DNA of 9,327 bases from Microcaldota archaeon (GCA_026396425.1 JAPLWU010000124.1:1-9327); one strand, 5' to 3'; shown: positions 1-5,126, counted from the first letter of the stretch. The notes: generated from the letters alone by a model not told the origin. Program-made: numbers and translations.

Positions 1-127
1 GTTTGCCCAAAAATCCCGACAACAAAGTTGTCGTGGATCCTCGATAAAATTGGGATAAAAAAACAGCGCCACCTGTAATCACAACGACCAAAATTATTAT
101 GAAAATTATTAAAATTTTTAGTTTCAT
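1..127 (-). CDS. N-terminus of an unidentified membrane-anchored or exported protein (partial)
   Basis: Reading the minus strand from the ATG at 127-125 gives an uninterrupted frame to the window edge, about 42 residues. It opens MKLKILIIFIIILVVV, a basic start followed by about 15 strongly hydrophobic residues, then ITGGAVFLSQFYRG and a Ser/Thr-rich stretch. This is a signal peptide or N-terminal membrane anchor, so the protein acts at or outside the membrane. The family cannot be recognised from this piece. A GAGGG lies four bases before the ATG and could act as ribosome binding site; it belongs to a copied tRNA-Arg 3' end (repeat at 126-148). The frame is AT-rich like the neighbouring plus-strand gene at 731. 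The rest of the gene lies outside the window. Confidence is moderate because only the hydrophobic start supports coding. Confidence 0.55.
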   Translation of the reverse strand, partial: MKLKILIIFIIILVVVITGGAVFLSQFYRGSTTTLLSGFLGK

Positions 128-148
128 GTGCCCTCGGTAGGATTCGAA
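126..148. repeat. 23-bp direct repeat: copied 3' end of tRNA-Arg(GCG)
   Basis: These 23 bases are identical to 277-299, which hold the 3' strand of the T arm, the 3' acceptor strand and the discriminator of tRNA-Arg plus three bases beyond it. Nothing else of the tRNA is present here, so this is a fragment and not a second gene. Duplicated tRNA 3' ends are the usual mark of integrase attachment sites in archaea. No integrase is visible in the window, so attachment-site status is inference. The copy ends within the start codon of the partial gene at 1-127. Confidence 0.7.
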
Positions 149-238
149 AAGTTGCCCGAAGGCATCGCCTCCTCCACTTCGCTATGCTCAGTGTCGTCGC
201 GATTCGGGGAGCAGGTTCTCACCACACCAAAGTCGTAT

Positions 239-265
239 AAAAATTTGTAGGCACTTTCAGCGCCT
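239..265 (-). terminator. Possible hairpin plus T5 terminator after the tRNA-Ser/tRNA-Arg unit
   Basis: On the minus strand, 15 bases past the tRNA-Arg 3' end, AGGCGC pairs with GUGCCU (one G-U pair) around a UGAAA loop at 265-249. A T5 run follows at 243-239. Archaeal termination mainly needs the T run; the hairpin is an extra. The same T5 also overlaps a TTTTTATAC that could be a TATA box for the gene at 1-127, about 110 bases ahead of its ATG. The two readings cannot be separated from sequence alone. Confidence 0.35.
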
Positions 266-276
266 CCAAATATTTT

Positions 277-299
277 ATGTGCCCTCGGTAGGATTCGAA
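277..299. repeat. 23-bp direct repeat, tRNA-embedded copy
   Basis: Second member of the pair with 126-148, offset by 151 bp. It covers the 3' end of tRNA-Arg(GCG) and three flanking bases. The 128 bp between the copies hold an imperfect palindrome near 175-193 (CACT...AGTG) and the possible terminator at 239-265, but no convincing gene. Confidence 0.7.
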
Positions 300-351
300 C
301 CTGCATTACAAGGTCCGCAACCTTGCGTCTTATCCATTGGACCACGAGGGC
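280..351 (-). tRNA. tRNA-Arg (anticodon GCG)
   Basis: The reverse complement folds as a full cloverleaf: acceptor GCCCTCG with CGAGGGC and discriminator A, a short D arm closed by GTC/GAC, anticodon stem CAAGG/CCTTG around the loop TTGCGGA, a four-base variable loop and a T arm with loop TTCGAAT. The loop gives anticodon GCG, reading the arginine codons CGC and CGU. The second pair of the T stem is C-A, a mismatch. CCA is not encoded, since CAT follows the discriminator, so the tRNA needs the CCA-adding enzyme. Its 5' end touches the encoded CCA of tRNA-Ser at 352, so both are probably cut from one transcript. Its 3' end is repeated at 126-148. Confidence 0.93.
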
Positions 352-441
352 TGGCGGTGGGGGTGAGATTCGAACTCACGATAACCTTTCGGCTATGGCA
401 GTTTTCAAAACTGCTGCTTTCAACCGCTCAGCCACCCCACC
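352..441 (-). tRNA. tRNA-Ser (anticodon TGA), CCA encoded
   Basis: A class II tRNA on the minus strand. The acceptor GGTGGGG pairs with CCCCACC; discriminator G at 355 is followed by an encoded CCA (354-352). The anticodon stem GCAGT/ACTGC holds the loop TTTGAAA, giving anticodon TGA for serine UCN codons. The long variable arm ATAGCC-GAAA-GGTTAT, with one G-U pair, and discriminator G are serine identity features. The T arm GTGAG/CTCAC is perfect. It lies upstream of tRNA-Arg(GCG) in the same transcript with no spacer. It is the only one of the three tRNAs here with genomic CCA. Confidence 0.95.
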
Positions 442-519
442 TTGTTTAAAATTTAACATTAAATTAGAAAAAAATCAAATTGACTTTCAGGATTTTTATT
501 GGTAGAGTTAAAATAAATT
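442..519. promoter_or_regulatory. AT-rich divergent promoter region between two tRNA-Ser genes
   Basis: These 78 bases separate the minus-strand tRNA-Ser(TGA)/tRNA-Arg unit from the plus-strand tRNA-Ser(GCT). They are strongly AT-rich, and archaeal tRNA genes need a TATA element about 25 bases upstream. Candidates are CTAATTTAA on the minus strand (about 460-468) and TTTTTATT on the plus strand (about 493-500). Neither matches the consensus closely, so only the region as a whole is offered. Confidence 0.35.
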
Positions 520-602
520 GGAGGAGTCGCATAACGGTATTGCAAAGGATTGCTAATCCTTGCCCCTTCGGGGGCCTGTGGGTTCGATTCCCACCTCCTC
601 CG
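520..602 (+). tRNA. tRNA-Ser (anticodon GCT)
   Basis: A class II tRNA. The acceptor GGAGGAG pairs with CTCCTCC and is followed by discriminator G at 602. The anticodon stem AAGGA/TCCTT carries the loop TTGCTAA, giving anticodon GCT for serine AGC and AGU codons. The variable arm is a strong GCCCC-TTCG-GGGGC hairpin, and the T arm is GTGGG/CCCAC with TTCGATT. CCG follows the discriminator, so CCA is not encoded. It is transcribed away from the other two tRNAs. Confidence 0.95.
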
Positions 603-674
603 CCGCACATTCCAAACTGCCAAAGAACCTGAAAACAAATCGGCTCGAATCATATTTTGGAAGGGCAAAAGAAA

Positions 675-680
675 TTTTTT
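675..680 (+). terminator. T6 tract downstream of tRNA-Ser(GCT)
   Basis: A run of six T lies about 73 bases after tRNA-Ser(GCT) and ahead of the promoter for the next gene. Short T tracts on the coding strand suffice for termination in archaea. No clear hairpin precedes it. Confidence 0.35.
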
Positions 681-686
681 CATCAA

Positions 687-695
687 TTTTATAAA
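687..695 (+). promoter_or_regulatory. Candidate TATA box for the gene at 731
   Basis: TTTTATAAA matches the archaeal TATA consensus. A start about 26 bases after its centre would fall near 717, giving a leader of roughly 14 bases. A second AT-rich element, AATTAAC near 703-709, would instead give a leaderless message. No Shine-Dalgarno sequence precedes the ATG. Confidence 0.4.
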
Positions 696-730
696 GTCGA
701 AATAATTAACTCTTAATTTTAATAAATAAT

Positions 731-1075
731 ATGAAAAAGAAATATTTTATACTCGGATCTATTCTTCTTGTGATTTTAATTTTTGGCGCATGGCTGTTTT
801 TCAATTTTGGAATTACTTGTTACGATGGACAAGGATCAGCAATATATCTTCCTAAAAATACATTGTTAAAAAATTTGGAATCTACTAATGCGTCTGAAAT
901 CGGGAAATATTTTATTCCTCCTACTATTTCCTCTGGTTATATCGCTAAAACATCAACTAATTCATGTGGAAAAACTATTTCCAGAGTAACTGTTGAAAAC
1001 GGAAAAGAAAAGAGACTAGAGCACCCGAAAGTCGACCCGTTCTGGGAGGCCTGCTCGGGAAAGGCGCTGGCGTGA
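731..1075 (+). CDS. Small membrane-anchored protein of unknown function
   Basis: 114 residues, family not recognised. MKKK is followed by a hydrophobic segment at about residues 5-27 (YFILGSILLVILIFGAWLFF), a single N-terminal anchor or uncleaved signal peptide; the remainder would face outward. Three cysteines (TCYDG, NSCGK, EACSG) could form a disulfide outside the cell. The gene is AT-rich up to about 1018, but the last 19 codons turn GC-rich and read like the core genes to the right. The C-terminus may therefore have been replaced or added at a recombination joint. It ends in TGA two bases before the stop of the convergent lipoprotein gene, with no room for a terminator. The start follows a good TATA box but lacks a ribosome binding site. 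Confidence 0.6.
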   Translation: MKKKYFILGSILLVILIFGAWLFFNFGITCYDGQGSAIYLPKNTLLKNLESTNASEIGKYFIPPTISSGYIAKTSTNSCGKTISRVTVENGKEKRLEHPKVDPFWEACSGKALA

Positions 1076-1077
1076 TG

Positions 1078-2142
1078 TCATCTGACCAAAGAGTGGCAAA
1101 TCTCTCTTCTTGATTCGTTTGGTGTCAGGTCACAGATTGAAGGATCTCGCTTCGTTTTTGCGACGGTGAGATAGCAGTAAGCTTGGAGTGCTTCATCGGT
1201 GATATTCCCACAAGCCGCCGAATCAAGTGTGGATTCTACAACGCGATTGTAACATTGATTCCTCTTGGTTTCATCGAGCACTTGGGCACATAGAGATGCG
1301 TCTAGTTTGGTTTTCGCGATTGAAGAGTAGCACTCGTCTTTGTAATTCTGCCCGGTTGTTTTTTCGCAGGTTGATAGGTCTTGTTTGACTCTCGCTATCC
1401 CGATGTAACACCAATTTTTTGAATTTTCACCGGTTATTATTTCGCAGAGTGAAAGGTCTTCCTTTGCGATTGCAACGTCCCGGTAGCACACATCTTGCCA
1501 TGTAGCCCCGATAAGTTCGCAGATGGAGAGGTCTTTTTTTGCTGCAGCCACTTTAGCATAGCATAAATCCCTATCATATCGAGCTGGTCGCACGCCGTCT
1601 TCTATCAGGTCGCATATGGATAGATTCTGCGTTGACTCGGCAATATCGCTATAACAGTAAGGACTTTGGGAGTTGTCTTTCATCTTTCCGCAAAGTGATG
1701 AATCAAGGGTTGCTCTGCCTACTTGGCCATAACAGTAGTCCTTTGAAAAAGAACTATAACTTGAGATTTTATCGCAAAGAGACGAATCATTTTTAGCTAT
1801 TCCGAGCTTTTCATAGCAGTTGTCTCGTATAGGCAGTTCCAAGCTTTCGCATTCATCGCTCTCCTGGTTTGCGGGTTGGGTCAGTATTATGTTCACTTTG
1901 CAGTCATGTTTAAGATATTCATTCTTTATATTATCGCAGAGTGAAGCATTTTTCTGGGATAAGGCAAGGGAGAGGTAGTATTCATCTTCGGCAGAAAAAT
2001 TGAATAGCTCATCGGGATTTTGCCCGCCTTGGGAATCGGATCCATTGGAAAATCCGTTACCCGAATTTCCATTTTGTTTTGCCAGAGTACAACCAAATAC
2101 GAGCAAAGTCAGTAAGATGGCGGCAAGAATTGGATATCTCAT
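1078..2142 (-). CDS. Lipoprotein with about eleven Cys-paired repeats
   Basis: 354 residues. An N-terminal hydrophobic stretch ends in VFGC, a lipobox with Cys18 as the likely lipid site. A Gly/Asn/Ser-rich linker (about 23-47) follows. Residues 57-349 form tandem units of about 26 residues: CYxx(I/V)AxxxxDxS(L/I)C, then a 10-16 residue link to the next CY. From Cys109 on, the cysteines alternate between a spacing of 14 and one of mostly 12 (range 11-17), 22 in all after the lipobox. Such regularity suggests an outward-facing helical solenoid locked by disulfides, for binding or a cell-surface role. No catalytic motif is seen. AAGGTGAT just before the ATG is a strong ribosome binding site. 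The gene lies 33 bases after the membrane protein at 2176-2661, probably in one operon. The coding frame is certain; the function is unknown. Confidence 0.85.
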   Translation of the reverse strand: MRYPILAAILLTLLVFGCTLAKQNGNSGNGFSNGSDSQGGQNPDELFNFSAEDEYYLSLALSQKNASLCDNIKNEYLKHDCKVNIILTQPANQESDECESLELPIRDNCYEKLGIAKNDSSLCDKISSYSSFSKDYCYGQVGRATLDSSLCGKMKDNSQSPYCYSDIAESTQNLSICDLIEDGVRPARYDRDLCYAKVAAAKKDLSICELIGATWQDVCYRDVAIAKEDLSLCEIITGENSKNWCYIGIARVKQDLSTCEKTTGQNYKDECYSSIAKTKLDASLCAQVLDETKRNQCYNRVVESTLDSAACGNITDEALQAYCYLTVAKTKRDPSICDLTPNESRREICHSLVR

Positions 2143-2175
2143 GGAATCACCTTAGAAAACCTGCGGTATTTGAAT

Positions 2176-2661
2176 TCACTTTTTACCACCGGTGAGCAGC
2201 TCCTTCTCCTTTTTGTTTTTGTAGTAGGGCGCAAGGAGGCTGAATGGTGCGAATAAAATCCCGCCACCGATGAAGACGCCCCAAAGTCCGTCTTCGAACA
2301 TGAAGGCAAGCACTGCGACTGATATTAGGTATAGCAAGAAAGAAGGCCCGGCGAGGATGAAAAAGAGAAGGGCGAGTACTGGCAAAACCGCCTTCAGGCT
2401 ATCACTAATTTGATTGAGCGCTCCCGCCATTCCGACAGTATTATTGGACATGGGCTTGGCGTCTCCACCGACCGACGACTGGTAGAACGCTTCAATAAAG
2501 AACTGCGAAGATGCGGCAATCAGAAGGAGTATTACTCCGAATAAGATTCCTATAAACGCCAACTTTCCAAAAAGGTTCGAGGCCTTCCAAAGCCTTGCGG
2601 CGTTCTTGTTGGTTCCCTCGAGTTTTCTCGAAACATCATCGCTCCAGAACGAAATCCGCAT
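2176..2661 (-). CDS. Multi-pass membrane protein of unknown function
   Basis: 161 residues. A polar N-terminus of about 27 residues precedes hydrophobic segments at about 31-56, 90-108, 109-122 and 126-145, so three or four spans. A Ser/Gly/Asn-rich loop (about 62-85) lies between the first and second, and a Lys-rich tail (KNKKEKELL...KK) probably faces the cytoplasm. No family is recognised and no catalytic motif stands out. GGTGG precedes the ATG at a normal distance and a TATA box lies about 35 bases upstream. It is followed after 33 bases by the Cys-repeat lipoprotein, which suggests a membrane and surface pair made together. Confidence 0.75.
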   Translation of the reverse strand: MRISFWSDDVSRKLEGTNKNAARLWKASNLFGKLAFIGILFGVILLLIAASSQFFIEAFYQSSVGGDAKPMSNNTVGMAGALNQISDSLKAVLPVLALLFFILAGPSFLLYLISVAVLAFMFEDGLWGVFIGGGILFAPFSLLAPYYKNKKEKELLTGGKK

Positions 2662-2690
2662 CCAACCACCCAGGTATATTTTGTCTCCGG

Positions 2691-2700
2691 GTTTATAAAC
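2691..2700 (-). promoter_or_regulatory. TATA box of the membrane protein/lipoprotein pair
   Basis: GTTTATAAAC is a perfect palindrome centred about 35 bases before the ATG at 2661, predicting a transcript start near 2669 and a very short leader carrying the GGTGG site. It directly abuts the TAG of the upstream asnA-like gene at 2701, so the pair can be expressed independently of that gene. Confidence 0.65.
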
Positions 2701-3637
2701 CTAGAAGCTCACGACCCCGGGAATTTTCGGGAAGGCGGTCGCATCGCTGATTTTTTCGAGGCCGCAGACGTAGCGGGTGAGGCGCTCCAAGCCTATGCCG
2801 AAGCCGCACGAGGGGGGAATTCCCGTCTTGAGGAGGGCGAGATATTGCGAGTAGTCGGAGGGGGATTCGCCAGATGAGGCGATTAGTTTTTTCACGCGCT
2901 CATATTCATGCTCCCTTTCCCCTCCGCTTACCGCCTCGCCGAATCCTTCTGGGTAAATCAAATCCATTGAACGCAAAATTCCGTCTTTTTCGAGGTAATA
3001 GAAACCGCGCGTGCCTTTTGGGTAATCCACAATCCAGAAGGGCTCGGAAAATTCGCGGGAGAGCGCCTCCTCGGCCTCCCATGAAAGCTCGCCGAACTCG
3101 TCGGTTGAGAAGCCGAGCGAGGAGGCGAGTTCGAGAGCTTCAGGATATGGAATTTTACGGAAGGGTGTTTTTGGGATTCCGCAAATGGCGGCCGAGAATC
3201 GCGAGGTCAGGGCCGCAATAACGCGAGATTTCGGAGCAAGCAGTGGCCAACATGCCCTCGCCCAGTTCCATTATTTCCTCACACGTTGCGTGCGCGGCCT
3301 CCAAGTCGACCTGCACGAATTCGGCAAGATGGCGGTGCGAGGTGGAGGAGCAGGGCGGCTCGAGCCGCACGCAAGGCGAGAAAGAATAGATGCGGTCGAA
3401 GCCCGTGAGCGCGGCCTGCTTGTAGAGAATCATGCTGCTCATTATGCAGAAGCGCGAGCCGTAGTAATCGAAAGTGGCGCGGCCCGCCCCCCTTATTCCC
3501 GGGTCGGTGGACGGGCCTATTATGGGCGGGCGAAGCTCGAGGAATTCCCTCGAATCGAGGTAACCCCGCAGGGAGCGCATGAGGGCGTGCTGTATCCGCA
3601 AGGTCGCCTTGCCCTTTTCAGTTTTGAAGCATTTCAT
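2701..3637 (-). pseudogene. Frameshifted archaeal asparagine synthetase A-like (AsnRS/AspRS-related) gene
   Basis: Two same-strand frames encode the two halves of a class IIb aminoacyl-tRNA synthetase catalytic core without an anticodon-binding domain. The first half (ATG at 3637 to TAA at 3155) has motif 2, CVRLEPP...SHRHLAEF, at about residues 89-107. The second half runs on from about 3172 without its own start, passing DYPKGTRGFYY to motif 3, GFGIGLERLTRY, and stops with TAG at 2701. Removing one base from the A5 run (T3168-3172 on the plus strand) joins them into about 311 residues, near the length of the archaeal asparagine synthetase related to AsnRS (known from Pyrococcus). That enzyme makes asparagine from aspartate, ammonia and ATP. 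All key motifs survive, so a sequencing error, a very recent mutation or +1 frameshifting at CCC-AAA are all possible. GGTG precedes the ATG. It is divergent from an Lrp/AsnC regulator. A paralogue with another amino-acid ligase role cannot be excluded. Confidence 0.8.
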
Positions 3638-3669
3638 TTCAACACCATGATGGGTTGGATTGCTTGAGG

Positions 3670-3680
3670 GATATTAATTT
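3670..3680 (-). promoter_or_regulatory. Candidate TATA box of the asnA-like gene
   Basis: On the minus strand AAAATTAATAT is centred about 38 bases before the ATG at 3637, predicting a start near 3648 and a leader of about ten bases. It lies just beside the phased A tracts, on the other side from the Lrp promoter. Confidence 0.45.
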
Positions 3681-3686
3681 TTGCCG

Positions 3687-3713
3687 AAAAAAGCTGGAAA
3701 AAAGACGAAAAAA
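3687..3713. promoter_or_regulatory. Three phased A6 tracts, predicted bent DNA in a divergent promoter
   Basis: A6 runs start at 3687, 3698 and 3708, so they repeat at 11 and 10 bases, one helical turn each. In-phase A tracts are known to bend DNA. They sit between the two divergent TATA boxes and end eight bases before the Lrp one. Lrp-family octamers wrap DNA, so this could be an operator or architectural element for autoregulation and control of the asnA-like gene. That role is inference. Confidence 0.6.
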
Positions 3714-3720
3714 GCGAATG

Positions 3721-3729
3721 TTTATAAAT
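3721..3729 (+). promoter_or_regulatory. TATA box of the Lrp/AsnC gene, apparently leaderless transcript
   Basis: TTTATAAAT is centred 26 bases before the ATG at 3751, so transcription should begin at or next to the start codon. The preceding GCGAATG could hold the BRE. No Shine-Dalgarno sequence lies before the ATG, which agrees with a leaderless message. Confidence 0.7.
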
Positions 3730-3750
3730 AAATCCCGACAAATTGCTATC

Positions 3751-4185
3751 ATGGTCGACGATAAGGACAGGCGCATTCTTGAGGAATTGGCAAAAGACGG
3801 CAGGGATTCGACCGTGAACATAGCCAGGAGGATAGGGCTGCCGAGGGCGACCGTGCACGAGAGGATTAGGAGGATGGCCGAGAAGGGAGTCATAAAACGC
3901 TTCACTGTCGTGCCCGATTACTCGAAGACGGGCGAGGGCTCGGCCGCGTTCATACTCGTCGAGTATTCGCCGAGCAAGGTGACGCAGAGGGACCTGGCGA
4001 CGAAGATGGCCGGAATGAAGGGAGTCTACGAGGTGCACCTGCTCGCGGGCGAGTGGGATATGCTGCTGAAGGGGAGGGGCGAGTCGCTGGAGTCCATCGG
4101 CCGCCTTGTGATTGACAGGCTCAGGGGCCTGGAGGGCGTCGGCAGGACCGTGACTCTTGCGTGCTTCGAGAACGTGAAGGAATAG
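3751..4185 (+). CDS. Lrp/AsnC-family transcriptional regulator
   Basis: 144 residues, the usual length of this family. Residues 1-50 form the winged helix-turn-helix: DDKDRRILEELAKDGRDS, then helices in STVNIARRIGLPRATVHERIRRM and the wing KGVIKRFTVVPDY. Residues about 66-142 are the RAM ligand-binding and oligomerisation domain, with the typical LAGEWDMLLKGR at 98-109. The family senses amino acids and activates or represses metabolic genes, often including its own. The frame is open further upstream to 3655, but the ATG at 3751 is chosen because the TATA box at 3721 predicts initiation there and homology begins there. It is divergent from the asnA-like gene, a natural target. In-frame sequence beyond its TAG repeats its C-terminus (4237-4257). 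Confidence 0.92.
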   Translation: MVDDKDRRILEELAKDGRDSTVNIARRIGLPRATVHERIRRMAEKGVIKRFTVVPDYSKTGEGSAAFILVEYSPSKVTQRDLATKMAGMKGVYEVHLLAGEWDMLLKGRGESLESIGRLVIDRLRGLEGVGRTVTLACFENVKE

Positions 4186-4193
4186 GCGCCGGT

Positions 4194-4271
4194 ATGGCGG
4201 AGTTCGAAAGGTTGGAAGAATGGCGGGCTCGAATGGTTCGGGAACGTGAAGGAGTGAACGATGATTGTTAG
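4194..4271 (+). CDS. Possible 25-residue small protein
   Basis: An ATG frame between the regulator and the membrane protein encodes MAEFERLEEWRARMVRERE and six more residues, a charged sequence able to form an amphipathic helix. It lacks a clear ribosome binding site. It overlaps degenerate sequence that looks like a copy of the regulator's 3' end, so it may be chance. Low confidence. Confidence 0.15.
   Translation: MAEFERLEEWRARMVREREGVNDDC
4237..4257 (+). repeat. Degenerate copy of the 3' end of the Lrp/AsnC gene
   Basis: These 21 bases match 4165-4185, the last six codons and stop of the regulator, at 17 positions. They lie exactly 72 bases later, so in the same frame: FENVKE-TAG at the gene end and FGNVKE-TGA here. 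The frame between the two stops is open. It may be a tail left by a local duplication. Confidence 0.4.
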
Positions 4272-4291
4272 GGAGCGAGTGAGGGGATATT

Positions 4292-4705
4292 ATGGCATGG
4301 ATTAACTCGAACAGGTATCTCGCGTGCATAGTCGCGGGAATGATAATATCGACCGGGATAGCGGTCCTGCTGCGCCTCGGCGGCGCGCAGCAGTCGGTCT
4401 ACAGCGTGATTGCACTGCTGGGGTTCGTGATATTCTCCTTCTTCCTTTACAGGATGAAAACGGTCGAAAAGGTGATGCTGTACGCGCTCATGACCATGGC
4501 GGTCGAGGCGCTTGCGTTCCCGTTCTTCGTCTACATAGGGATAAAGAACAAGATGATAGCGAACATATCCTTCGTCGTATACCTCGCGAACGGGCTGGGG
4601 ATAGAGCAGACCTCGGCCGCGGTGCTGGCAGTGTCGGCGGGGATGGCAGTGGGCGTGGCCGGGCTCGCGTTACTTGCGACTTATTTCATGAGCAGGAGGG
4701 CGTAG
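4292..4705 (+). CDS. Four-helix membrane protein of unknown function, upstream of archease
   Basis: 137 residues with hydrophobic segments at about 8-29, 36-53, 60-81 and 104-132, so four membrane spans with short loops. The charged loop YRMKTVEKVM follows the second. No family or catalytic motif is recognised. GAGGGG five bases before the ATG is a clear ribosome binding site. Its TAG is directly followed by the archease ATG, so the two are almost certainly co-transcribed and translationally coupled. The gene is GC-rich like its neighbours. It could be a small integral membrane protein of a DPANN-specific family. Coding is well supported; function is open. Confidence 0.8.
   Translation: MAWINSNRYLACIVAGMIISTGIAVLLRLGGAQQSVYSVIALLGFVIFSFFLYRMKTVEKVMLYALMTMAVEALAFPFFVYIGIKNKMIANISFVVYLANGLGIEQTSAAVLAVSAGMAVGVAGLALLATYFMSRRA
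4694..4700 (+). promoter_or_regulatory. Ribosome binding site of archease inside the preceding gene
   Basis: AGGAGGG lies five bases before the archease ATG, within the last codons of the membrane protein gene. It fixes the archease start and shows that this organism uses strong Shine-Dalgarno sites inside operons besides leaderless starts. Confidence 0.7.
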
Positions 4706-5119
4706 ATGGGCGGCTACAAGTTCCTCGAGCATACGGCAGACGTCCTGTTTGAGGCCGAGGGCAAGGACCTTCGCGAGGCGGTCGAGGCCGCCGCCTCGGC
4801 AATGTTCTCGGTCATCGCCAATGGCGGGAAGGTTGGAACGAAGGCGAGCTTCACCATTGTGGAGGAGGCCCCGAACCTGGAGGAGCTCGTGGTGTTCACG
4901 CTTTCGAGGCTGCTTTCCGAGTCGGAAACGAGGGAGATTGCGCTCGCAAAATTCGAAGTGAGGAAGCTGGCGCGCGGGAAGAGCTTCTCTCTCGAAGGCA
5001 AGGCGTACGGGGAGAAGGGGAAAAGGCCAAAGGTCTGCGTGAAAGCGGTCACGCACCACGAGGCAAGGGTGGAGGAGTCGCCGGCCGGAGTAAAGATAAG
5101 AATCCTGCTCGATGTTTAG
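4706..5119 (+). CDS. Archease, RtcB tRNA-ligase cofactor protein
   Basis: 137 residues, the normal archease length. The N-terminus GGYKFLEHTADVLFEAEG carries the family's HTAD signature (residues 8-11), with Asp11 expected to bind metal. The C-terminal part shows VKAVTHHEARVEE and ends in RILLDV, also typical. Archease helps the RNA ligase RtcB become guanylylated and turn over, so it supports tRNA exon joining and RNA repair in the cytoplasm. RtcB itself is not in the window. The ATG abuts the TAG of the membrane protein and has its own AGGAGGG site. The next gene has its own TATA box only eight bases after the archease stop, so the operon probably ends here. Confidence 0.93.
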   Translation: MGGYKFLEHTADVLFEAEGKDLREAVEAAASAMFSVIANGGKVGTKASFTIVEEAPNLEELVVFTLSRLLSESETREIALAKFEVRKLARGKSFSLEGKAYGEKGKRPKVCVKAVTHHEARVEESPAGVKIRILLDV

Positions 5120-5126
5120 GGCAATG

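Noticed and set aside
175..193. CACT...AGTG imperfect palindrome as a REP-like element or CRISPR remnant
   Set aside because: It occurs once in the window with an internal mismatch and no spacer array, so it is too weak for a separate feature.
124..686. Short open frames across the tRNA region on both strands
   Set aside because: They translate tRNA genes; phrases such as GEIRTHDNL and RRWESNPQAP are typical false proteins from tRNA-Ser sequence.
3185..3667. Plus-strand open frame opposite the asnA-like gene
   Set aside because: The minus strand carries class II synthetase motifs; the plus frame is an Arg/Ala-rich shadow.
3634..4329. Minus-strand open frame of 231 codons opposite the Lrp/AsnC gene
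   Set aside because: It has no family signature and overlaps a clear regulator gene and its promoter; it is a shadow frame.
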